From NCBI GenBank assembly GCA_016206755.1, contig JACQQZ010000152.1, positions 1 to 7,772 on the forward strand: a DNA stretch of 7,772 bases, in the 5' to 3' direction. The notes under the pieces were generated by a model, which worked only from the letters and a program-made list of their open reading frames with translations, was not told where the DNA came from and did no database searches. The DNA comes from Candidatus Omnitrophota bacterium (GTDB lineage Bacteria; Omnitrophota; Gorgyraeia; 1-14-0-20-64-10; JACQQZ01). Both the position numbers and the translations under genes were made by a program. Positions 1 to 7,753 of the stretch are shown here, in pieces (positions within the stretch are counted from its first letter, which is position 1; the number at the start of each line of letters is the position of its first letter).

Positions 1-56
1 AGCGGATGCTCGGGCGCCAGAATTTCGGAAAAATCGTCTTGGTTCCTGGAAAATAA
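1..56 (+). CDS. C-terminal end of a probable quinone oxidoreductase / zinc-type alcohol dehydrogenase (partial)
   Basis: Only the last 17 codons (from base 3) and a TAA stop at 54-56 lie in the window. The tail reads RMLGRQNFGKIVLVPGK. The pattern 'R-M-x(4)-N-F-G-K-I-V-L-x-P' is the usual C-terminus of medium-chain dehydrogenase/reductase proteins of the NADPH:quinone oxidoreductase (zeta-crystallin-like) and zinc-binding alcohol dehydrogenase families, where a helix ends and the last beta strand (GKIVL) closes the catalytic domain. The catalytic and cofactor residues are outside the window, so the substrate cannot be stated. The reading frames 1 and 2 through the same bases give no recognisable peptide. 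The gene is 45 bases upstream of the Mrp start and could share its transcript, but the inverted repeat at 47-66 overlaps its stop codon. Confidence 0.5.
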   Translation, partial: RMLGRQNFGKIVLVPGK

Positions 57-66
57 AATTTTTCCA
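47..66. repeat. AT-rich 7-bp inverted repeat upstream of the Mrp gene
   Basis: TGGAAAA at 47-53 is the exact reverse complement of TTTTCCA at 60-66, with a 6-base spacer. It spans the stop of the upstream gene and lies 35 bases before the GTG start of mrp. It could be an operator-like site or a weak transcript-end hairpin. A TATAAA at 73-78 is a possible -10 element, but I see no convincing -35 at the right distance, so no promoter is called. The rest of the 57-101 gap holds only the ribosome binding site. Confidence 0.3.
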
Positions 67-90
67 TGTTAGTATAAATCCATTCCTACC

Positions 91-95
91 GGGAG
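91..95 (+). promoter_or_regulatory. Ribosome binding site for the GTG start of mrp
   Basis: GGGAG sits 6 bases before the GTG at 102. There is no in-frame ATG nearby, and this spacing plus the good fit of the resulting N-terminus to the DUF59 domain decides the GTG start. Confidence 0.6.
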
Positions 96-101
96 ATTCT
101 T

Positions 102-1172
102 GTGCCGCCAACCGTCACTCCAGATCAGGTGATAGAGCTGTTGCGCCAGGTCAAAGATCCAGAGCTTGGTCGCGACATCGTTTCAATGGGGATGGTCAAG
201 GACACGGCCATTTCCGGAAACGTTCTGTCATTGACCATCGAATTGACCACCCCCGCCTGCCCGCTGAAAGCCAAAATCGAGGAAGACATTCGAGCCGCCC
301 TGCGCAATCTCCCCGGAATCACCGGCATTCAAATTCAATGGGGTGCGATGGTTCGGCAAAGCCCCGCGCTCGGCAATGTTTTAAGCGGCGTCAAAAATGT
401 GATTGCCATCGGCAGTGGTAAGGGCGGTGTCGGCAAGACGACGGTCAGCGTCAATGTGGCGGCCGCTTTGGCGCAGGATGGGGCGAAAGTCGGACTGCTG
501 GATGCCGACATCTATGGTCCCAATGTGCCGATCATGCTCGGTGTGAAAACTTTACCTCCGATGAAAGATGGCAAGTTGATTCCAGCCGAAGGTCATGGCA
601 TCAAGCTGATGTCGATGGGGTTTTTGCTCAAAGAAGATGAGGCCGTTGTTTGGCGCGGGCCGATGCTCCATGGCGCGATGCAGAAATTCTTAAAAGAAGT
701 CGCTTGGGGAGAACTGGATTATCTTGTGGTGGATCTTCCGCCCGGAACCGGTGACGTTCAGCTTTCGCTGTCCCAGATGATTCCATTGACGGGGGCGGTT
801 GTGGTGACAACCCCGCAGGACGTTGCGCTGGCTGATGTTAAAAAAGCTGTTTCGATGTTGAACAAGGTCAAGGTCCCCATTCTCGGTTTGATTGAAAATA
901 TGAGCGCTTTTGTTTGCCCGTCCTGCCAAACCTCCACTCCTATCTTTAAGCGGGGCGGGGGCCGGGCGGCCGCCGGGAAGATGGGCATTGCGTTCTTAGG
1001 GGAAATTCCTCTGGCGTTCCAAGTCTGCGAGTATTCGGACTGCGGGACGCCGATTGTGGTGGCGCTTCCGGATGCCCCGGCGGCGCGGGCGCTGCGCGAG
1101 GCGGCCCGGCAAGTGGCGGCCCATGTCAGCGTGGCCAATCTCCAATCCCAGCCCACACCGGTGGGTTGGTAG
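102..1172 (+). CDS. mrp: Mrp/NBP35-family Fe-S cluster carrier ATPase with N-terminal DUF59 domain
   Basis: A 356-residue cytoplasmic P-loop NTPase that by family knowledge (ApbC/Mrp, NBP35, Ind1/NUBPL) binds a labile [4Fe-4S] cluster and hands it to target apoproteins. Residues about 7-80 form a DUF59/MIP18 domain including the conserved P-A-C-P (Cys53). The ATPase domain starts near 97: deviant Walker A SGKGGVGKTT at 105-114, switch I-like DADIYGPN at 134-141, Walker B region DLPPGTGD at 211-218, and ENMS at 275-278. The CxxC at Cys282/Cys285 is the pair that bridges a cluster between two monomers in this family. Length and domain order are typical of bacterial Mrp (also called ApbC). It starts with GTG. 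The next gene begins 3 bases after its stop, and complex I genes follow, so NuoB and NuoI (three [4Fe-4S] clusters between them) are plausible clients; that target assignment is inference. Confidence 0.93.
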   Translation: MPPTVTPDQVIELLRQVKDPELGRDIVSMGMVKDTAISGNVLSLTIELTTPACPLKAKIEEDIRAALRNLPGITGIQIQWGAMVRQSPALGNVLSGVKNVIAIGSGKGGVGKTTVSVNVAAALAQDGAKVGLLDADIYGPNVPIMLGVKTLPPMKDGKLIPAEGHGIKLMSMGFLLKEDEAVVWRGPMLHGAMQKFLKEVAWGELDYLVVDLPPGTGDVQLSLSQMIPLTGAVVVTTPQDVALADVKKAVSMLNKVKVPILGLIENMSAFVCPSCQTSTPIFKRGGGRAAAGKMGIAFLGEIPLAFQVCEYSDCGTPIVVALPDAPAARALREAARQVAAHVSVANLQSQPTPVGW

Positions 1173-1175
1173 TTC

Positions 1176-1517
1176 ATGCATCGCCGGATTTTTGTGGATG
1201 TGCAAGGGCTGACGTGCCCTACGAAAAAATCCCAGGAAATCATGGATGCCCTGAAGGCGTCCGTTGCGCGACATGGGCTGGCCGCCGAGGTTGAAGTTTT
1301 GGGGCGCGGCTGTTTTGGTTTGTGCCGGATGGCGCCCAACTTGTACGTGGAACCGGAGGGAATCTGGTACTCCAAGCTGAAGCTGGAAGATGTCGAGGAG
1401 ATCGTTGAAAAACATTTGGTCGGCGGCAAAATTGTTCGCCGGCTTGTTGCCTACAGTCCGCACAATGCCGGCGGTTGCGCTGGGGGAGAACGCAATGACT
1501 GTACAGACGGCACGTGA
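1176..1517 (+). CDS. Thioredoxin-fold [2Fe-2S] ferredoxin-like protein (first ligand Cys replaced)
   Basis: A 113-residue soluble protein of the thioredoxin-like [2Fe-2S] ferredoxin family, the fold shared by NuoE, the N-terminal domain of NuoF-like flavoproteins, and the free Aquifex and Clostridium pasteurianum [2Fe-2S] ferredoxins. Family hallmarks are G-C-F-G-L-C (Cys46, Cys50), a Y-V-E-P-E-G-I-W-Y strand (57-65), the E-D-V-E-E-I-V-E-K-H helix (71-80) and G-G-K-x-V-x-R-L (83-90). Of the usual four ligands, the second (Cys14), third and fourth are present, but the first, expected in an F-V-C-V-Q-like strand, is Asp8 (F-V-D-V-Q). Two extra cysteines occur in a loose tail (Cys101, Cys109). 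It could shuttle electrons or be an assembly accessory of complex I; it is too short and lacks the helical N-terminal domain to be a full NuoE. The start at 1176 follows the mrp stop by 3 bases. Confidence 0.8.
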   Translation: MHRRIFVDVQGLTCPTKKSQEIMDALKASVARHGLAAEVEVLGRGCFGLCRMAPNLYVEPEGIWYSKLKLEDVEEIVEKHLVGGKIVRRLVAYSPHNAGGCAGGERNDCTDGT

Positions 1518-1527
1518 AACTGAATGA
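1482..1527 (+). promoter_or_regulatory. Strong Shine-Dalgarno plus 10-codon mini-ORF coupled to the carbonic anhydrase start
   Basis: GGGGGAG at 1482-1488 is followed at 6 bases by an ATG (1495) that opens a 10-residue frame, [10 protein letters not shown], ending in TGA at 1525-1527. That stop overlaps the ATG of the next gene (1524) as ATGA. The carbonic anhydrase has no purine-rich site at the normal distance from its own ATG. The arrangement therefore looks like a leader mini-ORF that brings ribosomes to 1524 by stop-start coupling. The elements are seen directly; the function is inferred. Confidence 0.35.
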
Positions 1528-2038
1528 TCTGGGAGTTTTGCGGGATTTATCCAACGATTCACCCGACGGCTTTTATCGCGGAGGGCTCTGACCTCATCGG
1601 CCGGGTGGCAATCGGCAAAAATGCCGGCATTTGGTTTCGTGCGGTGCTGCGCGGCGACGTCAACCGCATTGAAGTCGGCGAGCGGTCAAACATTCAAGAC
1701 GGTTCCGTCCTGCACGTAGGCCGCCGCGAGCCGTGCATCGTCGGGGACAATGTCACCGTCGGGCACATTGTCAATGTGCATGGGGCGCGGGTTGAGGACG
1801 GTGCGCTCATCGGCATGGGCGCCAATGTTTTGAGCGGTGCGTGCATCGGCAAAGAAGCCGTTGTTGCAGCGGGTGCTTTGATTCCGGAGGGAATGAAAAT
1901 TCCTCCGCGTATGCTGGCGGTCGGCGTTCCGGCGCGCGTGATCCGAAAAGTGTCGGCAAAAGAGCTCCAAGAGATGCGGTTCTGGGTAAAAAACTATTGC
2001 GAACGCGCCCGGATTTATCGAAAATCTCAGGGGCAGGC

Positions 2039-2042
<4 letters not shown>
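1524..2042 (+). CDS. Gamma-class carbonic anhydrase homologue (left-handed beta-helix)
   Basis: A 172-residue hexapeptide-repeat protein; family members fold as a left-handed beta-helix trimer with metal sites at subunit interfaces. The start I-H-P-T-A-F-I-A (12-19) is typical. The three metal-binding histidines are all present: His64 in S-V-L-H-V, then His81 and His86 in the H-x4-H of the V-G-H-I-V-N-V-H-G strand. The active-site Arg43 and Asp45 (R-G-D) and Gln58/Asp59 (N-I-Q-D-G) are also conserved, so catalysis of CO2 hydration is possible, although many YrdA/CaiE-like relatives show little activity. A C-terminal helix (about 144-166) closes the fold. Length matches the short bacterial form. 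Its stop overlaps the nuoBCD start (ATGA at 2039-2042). In plants and some protists homologues are built into complex I, which makes the location suggestive; a stand-alone role in bicarbonate supply remains possible. Confidence 0.9.
2029..2033 (+). promoter_or_regulatory. Ribosome binding site that fixes the nuoBCD start
   Basis: AGGGG lies 5 bases before the ATG at 2039. The open frame runs upstream to 1841, but that part lies inside the carbonic anhydrase gene and encodes no recognisable domain, while the NuoB domain begins just after 2039. Confidence 0.6.
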
Positions 2043-4473
<2,431 letters not shown>

Positions 4474-4474
<1 letters not shown>

Positions 4475-5115
4475 TGCAGCTCTACGGCGTTGAGCTTCTG
4501 CGCGGTCTGGGAATTACGTTCAGTCATTTTGTCCGCACCTACGTCAAAGGTGTCGGCCGGAAGTTCGCCCAGGGCAACGTTCGCCAACTGCCAACACAAG
4601 ACGGCATCTTCACCGTTCCGTATCCGGAAGAAAAATTGGCTGTTCCGGAGCGGCTGCGCGTCCTGCCGTTTTTGATTTACAACGGCAATACAGGCCAACC
4701 GGCTACTGAAGAGTCGATCCGCTGCACCGCCTGCGGGATTTGCGCCAAGGTCTGCCCGCCGCAGTGCATTTGGATTGTGCAGGCCAAAGATGCTGTGGCA
4801 GGCAAACCGAAACCCAAACCGGCGGAATTTACCATTGATATGGATGTCTGCATGAACTGCGGATTTTGCTCGGAGTATTGCCCGTTCGATGCCATCAAAA
4901 TGGGCCATGACTTCGAGCTTTCGAACAGTGAACGGGACAAGTCTCATATTTTCGAGATGGATCGGTTGCTGGTTCCAACCGAAAACTATGCCAAGACGCA
5001 TCCTGGGGCGTGGGCGGAAGAAGAAGCCAAGCGTCAGGCAGCCGCCGCCAAGAAAGCAGCCACTGCAGCTGCAGCCGCTGCGGCAGCCAAGCCGGCGCCG
5101 GGGACCCCCCCATGA
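4474..5115 (+). CDS. nuoI: NADH-quinone oxidoreductase subunit I (2x[4Fe-4S]) with Ala/Lys-rich tail
   Basis: A 213-residue peripheral-arm subunit that carries clusters N6a and N6b and relays electrons toward NuoB. Two CxxCxxCxxxCP motifs are complete: Cys84/87/90/94 and Cys126/129/132/136. The N-terminus (G-L-G-I-T-F-S-H-F-V-R-T-Y, 11-23) is the usual amphipathic membrane-contacting helix, and the R-x-L-P-F-L-x-Y-N-x-x-T stretch (62-73) precedes the first cluster. After about residue 178 comes a low-complexity tail of E, K, A and P (about 35 residues, encoded by 5005-5112) that is not part of the conserved subunit. The open frame extends upstream to 4240, but the part before 4474 overlaps NuoD. 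The ATG at 4474 is preceded by GGAGG at 4459-4463 with 10-base spacing and shares one base with the nuoBCD stop. It precedes nuoA and nuoH here instead of following nuoH. Confidence 0.95.
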
Positions 5116-5489
5116 TAGAAGAAGCCATCGGCTACAAGATCAATTATTTGGCGGTTCTGCTGCTGGGGTTGGCCGCGGTTGTTGTTCCGATCCTGCCGCT
5201 GGTCTTGGCAAAATTCATTGCACCGAAGAAACCGTCGCAAGGCAAGTCAGAGCCGTACGAATGCGGCGTGCCTTCCGCGGGAGATCCGTGGGGACAATTT
5301 AGGATACAGTATTATTTGTATGCGATTGCTTTTGTGGTCTTTGACGTCGAGGTTCTTTTCTTGTTTCCTTGGGCTATTGTCTTCAAGCAGGTTGGGATAG
5401 CTGGTTTTGTGGCCATGGTTGTTTTTGTCGCTGTTTTGGCGATTGGGCTTGTTTACGCTTGGAGGAAAGGAGCGCTCGAATGGGATTGA
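5112..5489 (+). CDS. nuoA: NADH-quinone oxidoreductase subunit A (ND3-like)
   Basis: A 125-residue inner-membrane subunit. Three hydrophobic segments are visible at about 11-35, 67-90 and 94-115, as in all NuoA/ND3 proteins. The conserved loop after the first helix holds E-P-Y-E-C-G (47-52, Cys51), which in ND3 lines the quinone-access region, followed by the F-x-I-Q-Y-Y-L-Y-A-I-A-F-V-V-F-D-V-E stretch (63-80) with the acidic pair Asp78/Glu80. Length is normal. The start at 5112 overlaps the nuoI stop as ATGA and has GGGGA at 5100-5104, 7 bases upstream. The frame is open further upstream to 5010, but that region is the nuoI tail read out of frame. It normally heads the nuo operon; here it is fourth after the BCD fusion and nuoI. 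Confidence 0.95.
   Translation: MIEEAIGYKINYLAVLLLGLAAVVVPILPLVLAKFIAPKKPSQGKSEPYECGVPSAGDPWGQFRIQYYLYAIAFVVFDVEVLFLFPWAIVFKQVGIAGFVAMVVFVAVLAIGLVYAWRKGALEWD
5467..5472 (+). promoter_or_regulatory. Ribosome binding site that fixes the nuoH start
   Basis: AAGGAG lies 7 bases before the ATG at 5480, inside the end of nuoA. It selects this start over the longer open frame from 5369, whose first 37 codons are nuoA read out of frame. Confidence 0.65.
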
Positions 5490-6538
5490 TCGGCATCCTC
5501 ATCGGCGTTGTCCTTATTTTGGCGCTGGCTCCTGTGGTAATGATGTATGCGACCTGGATGGAGCGGAAAACGATTGCCCGCATGCAGGACCGCTTTGGAC
5601 CGACTCGCGTGGGCCGCTACGGACTTCTGCAGCCGTTGGCCGACGGCGTGAAGATGTTGACCAAAGAGGACATCGTGCCGCGCGGCGCGGACCGGATGGC
5701 TCACACACTGGCTCCGATTGTGATTGTGATTCCGGCGCTCCTGTTGTTTGCCGTGATTCCACTGGGACCCAAAATCATTCTCGCCGATCTCAACACGGGA
5801 CTTTTGTTTTTCCTGGCGGTTTCATCCGTAGAGACGCTGGCCATTTTTATGGCAGGGTGGGGCTCCCGCAGCAAGTTCTCGCTCTTGGGGGCCATTCGAA
5901 GCGCGGCTCAAATCATTGCCTATGAAGTCCCGATGGTGTTGAACTTGGCCGTTGTGGTGATGATGGCCGGGTCCATGTCCACGGCGGAGATCGTTCAAGC
6001 TCAGACCGGCCGGTGGTTTTTGGCAACACCGTGGGGATTTGCAGGGTTTGCCGTTTTCTTTATCTGTGCGCTGGCGGAAGTCAACCGCACCCCGTTTGAT
6101 TTGCCGGAAGCGGAGTCGGAGCTGGTGGGCGGATTCCACACCGAATACAGCGGGATGAAATTCGCGCTCTTCTACATGGCGGAATATTTAAGCGTCTTCG
6201 CCGTCTCCGCGTTGGGGGCCACGCTTTTCTTGGGCGGGTGGATGGGGCCGATTTTGCCGGGGTGGGCATGGTTGCTCATCAAAACATACGGCTTGGTGTT
6301 TGTGATGATCTGGATTCGCGGGACATGGCCGCGCTTTCGCATCGATCAGTTGATGGCTTTTGCATGGAAGTGTCTTTTGCCGGTGTCGCTGGCCAACGTC
6401 TTGGCGGCCGGCGTGTGGTACATTCTGCCGGCACCCTGGGGCGCGCTGACCTGTACGCTGCTGCTTGCGGCGACATTTTTGATCACATCGCAGCTGTGGA
6501 TTCCCAAAGCCCGGCGGGTTGAAAATCCAGCACTTTAG
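5480..6538 (+). CDS. nuoH: NADH-quinone oxidoreductase subunit H (ND1-like)
   Basis: A 352-residue polytopic membrane subunit with about eight hydrophobic helices that forms the quinone-binding chamber with NuoB and NuoD and links it to the proton-translocating arm. Signatures in order: E-R-K-T-I-A-R-M-Q-D-R-F-G-P (28-41) with R-x-G-L-L-Q-P-L-A-D-G-V-K; A-E-V-N-R-T-P-F-D-L-P-E-A-E-S-E-L (199-215) followed by G-F-H-T-E-Y-S (218-224), the acidic loop of the chamber; and R-G-T-W-P-R-F-R-I-D-Q-L-M (280-292). All the conserved charged residues I can check are present, and length is close to the family norm. It overlaps nuoA by 10 bases. No nuoI or nuoJ follows, as would be usual; the next gene is a ferredoxin 37 bases downstream. 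Confidence 0.96.
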   Translation: MGLIGILIGVVLILALAPVVMMYATWMERKTIARMQDRFGPTRVGRYGLLQPLADGVKMLTKEDIVPRGADRMAHTLAPIVIVIPALLLFAVIPLGPKIILADLNTGLLFFLAVSSVETLAIFMAGWGSRSKFSLLGAIRSAAQIIAYEVPMVLNLAVVVMMAGSMSTAEIVQAQTGRWFLATPWGFAGFAVFFICALAEVNRTPFDLPEAESELVGGFHTEYSGMKFALFYMAEYLSVFAVSALGATLFLGGWMGPILPGWAWLLIKTYGLVFVMIWIRGTWPRFRIDQLMAFAWKCLLPVSLANVLAAGVWYILPAPWGALTCTLLLAATFLITSQLWIPKARRVENPAL

Positions 6539-6547
6539 TGTTATTCT
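6519..6547 (+). promoter_or_regulatory. Possible sigma70-type promoter for the ferredoxin gene
   Basis: TTGAAA at 6519-6524 (5 of 6 matches to the -35 consensus) and TATTCT at 6542-6547 (4 of 6 to the -10) are separated by exactly 17 bases, across the end of nuoH, 28 bases before the ferredoxin ATG. If used, transcription would start around 6554, leaving the ribosome site intact. This is a by-eye match only. Confidence 0.3.
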
Positions 6548-6575
6548 CATTCGCATCCAATAGAGGAGGATTCGC

Positions 6576-6887
6576 ATGTCTTATGTGATTACGGAGAAGT
6601 GTTTGGGCGAACAGTACGGTTCTTGCGCCGAAGTCTGTCCGGTCGACTGCATTCATCCTGGCCATTACAAGGGTGAGCCGTTTATGATCATTGATCCGGA
6701 GGTTTGCATCACCTGCGGCGCTTGCTTGCCGGTTTGTCCGATTGGGGCGATTGTGGAGTCTGAAGATCAGGCGCCCGAGTATGCCAAGGTCAACAAAGAG
6801 CTTACGCCTCAATTCAAAGGCAGTCCCAGAATCACGCCGCGCCCGTCCAACGATCCTCCGCGCAAACCTGGAAACAAACTGATTTAA
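6576..6887 (+). CDS. Seven-iron-type ([3Fe-4S][4Fe-4S]) ferredoxin
   Basis: A 103-residue soluble electron carrier. The cysteine pattern C-x7-C-x3-C-P (Cys9, 17, 21), an extra Cys25, then C-x2-C-x2-C-x3-C-P (Cys44, 47, 50, 54) matches Azotobacter FdI-like ferredoxins. By that analogy Cys9, Cys17 and Cys54 would hold the [3Fe-4S] cluster and Cys21, Cys44, Cys47 and Cys50 the [4Fe-4S] cluster, with Cys25 free. Length is also close to FdI. The last 25 residues or so are rich in Pro, Arg and Lys and probably flexible. AGGAGG at 6564-6569, 6 bases before the ATG, is the strongest ribosome site in the window, suggesting high expression. Located directly after nuoH, it could donate electrons to the complex, but ferredoxins serve many reactions and the possible separate promoter weakens a dedicated role. 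Confidence 0.92.
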   Translation: MSYVITEKCLGEQYGSCAEVCPVDCIHPGHYKGEPFMIIDPEVCITCGACLPVCPIGAIVESEDQAPEYAKVNKELTPQFKGSPRITPRPSNDPPRKPGNKLI

Positions 6888-6898
6888 CTTAAACTTTC

Positions 6899-6934
6899 GC
6901 GTCCCTGTCCTTCTCGATGAGAGGACAGGGACGC
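6899..6934 (+). terminator. Long perfect hairpin after the ferredoxin gene (terminator or REP-like element)
   Basis: GCGTCCCTGTCC at 6899-6910 pairs perfectly with GGACAGGGACGC at 6923-6934 (12 bp). Inside, after one unpaired T (6911), TCTC (6912-6915) pairs with GAGA (6919-6922) around a GAT loop. It begins 11 bases after the ferredoxin stop, where a terminator is expected, but only three Ts follow, so a classical intrinsic terminator is not certain. A CAGGGAC core shared with the repeats at 2684-2717 suggests it could instead be a related interspersed palindrome. Confidence 0.55.
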
Positions 6935-6943
6935 TTTCCCCTG

Positions 6944-7753
6944 ATGCTCAAGAGAATGAAAGCTACGTTTTCCAAGACCGGCGAAGCCGACATTACTCGC
7001 GCCATCGTCCGCGCTTTCGCGCAGGAATTCGACGGCGTCATCCAAAGCGACTGCATTGTCGTCGGGGCCGGTCCCAGCGGGCTGATGGCTGCGCGCGATC
7101 TGGCGCGCAAGGGGAGGAAAGTCCTGGTGTTGGAATCGGCCAATTATTTGGGCGGCGGTCTCTGGCTGGGCGGGTATCTTTTTAATAAGCTGACCGTCCG
7201 CGCCCCTGCGCAAACCATCCTCAAGGAACTGGGCGTTCCTTGTCGCCAAGTCCAAAAAGGCCTCTTCGTTGCAAACGCACCCCATGTTTGCTCCAAGCTG
7301 ATTGCCGCCACCTGTGATGCCGGAGTCAAATTTGCCCAGATGACGGCGGCGGTGGATGTGGTGGTGCGCGAAGCGGGGCGCGTGGAAGGTGTCGTGGTCA
7401 ATTGGTCTCCTATTTCTGCTTTGCCCAAAGCCCTGGCTCACGTGGATCCAATCGCCTTAGAATCAAAGATCGTCATTGATGCCACAGGCCACGATGCGGA
7501 TGTCTTAAAATTCCTCGCCAAGCGGGGGTTGACCTCCCAAGTTCCCGGGGATGGCGCCATGTGGGTGGAAAGCGGAGAGCAAGCGGTCATGGACAAAACA
7601 GGGGAAGCGTACCCGGGGGTCTTCGTGACCGGCCTGGCTGTTTCCGCCACATACGGCACTCCTCGCATGGGGCCGGCTTTCGGATCGATGCTTCTTTCCG
7701 GCCGCCGCTGCGCTGATTTGGTTGAAAAGCAGCTCAAGCGAAAATCTGTGTAA
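6944..7753 (+). CDS. thi4: Thi4-type thiazole synthase, sulfide-dependent (His) form
   Basis: By family, makes the adenylated thiazole precursor of thiamine (ADP-thiazole) from NAD and glycine. The 269-residue protein has the dinucleotide-binding motif G-A-G-P-S-G (41-46), the acidic end of the second strand (Glu64), G-G-G-L-W-L-G-G (70-77), T-G-H-D (181-184), and the C-terminal Y-G-T-P-R-M-G-P (237-244). Yeast and plant Thi4 donate sulfur from an active-site cysteine and are single-turnover; here the equivalent position in A-H-V-D-P is His166, as in archaeal iron- and sulfide-dependent catalytic enzymes. The frame is open from 6917, but that ATG lies in the hairpin loop; 6944 (GGGA at 6928-6931, 12 bases upstream) or 6956 (closest to family length) are better starts, neither with an ideal ribosome site. 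No thiamine (TPP) riboswitch is seen upstream. It lies after the hairpin and is probably a separate unit. Confidence 0.9.
   Translation: MLKRMKATFSKTGEADITRAIVRAFAQEFDGVIQSDCIVVGAGPSGLMAARDLARKGRKVLVLESANYLGGGLWLGGYLFNKLTVRAPAQTILKELGVPCRQVQKGLFVANAPHVCSKLIAATCDAGVKFAQMTAAVDVVVREAGRVEGVVVNWSPISALPKALAHVDPIALESKIVIDATGHDADVLKFLAKRGLTSQVPGDGAMWVESGEQAVMDKTGEAYPGVFVTGLAVSATYGTPRMGPAFGSMLLSGRRCADLVEKQLKRKSV

Noticed and set aside
758..1562. Minus-strand open frames opposite mrp and the [2Fe-2S] gene
   Set aside because: No domain resemblance; they run antisense to two clearly recognised genes.
1885..1907. Hairpin with GAAA tetraloop (nine pairs, one bulged G) inside the carbonic anhydrase gene
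   Set aside because: The bases encode the conserved P-E-G-x-x-I-P-P turn of the family, so the pairing is most simply a by-product of codons.
1841..2038. Upstream extension of the nuoBCD reading frame
   Set aside because: It overlaps the gamma-carbonic anhydrase in another frame, encodes Arg/Ser-rich peptide without family resemblance, and a ribosome site with ATG exists at 2039.
6917..6943. Earlier ATG start for thi4 at 6917
   Set aside because: It lies within the hairpin loop with no ribosome site, and the added residues do not belong to the family N-terminus.
6888..6955. TPP riboswitch before thi4
   Set aside because: The gap is too short and lacks the conserved thi-box segments; only the hairpin is present.
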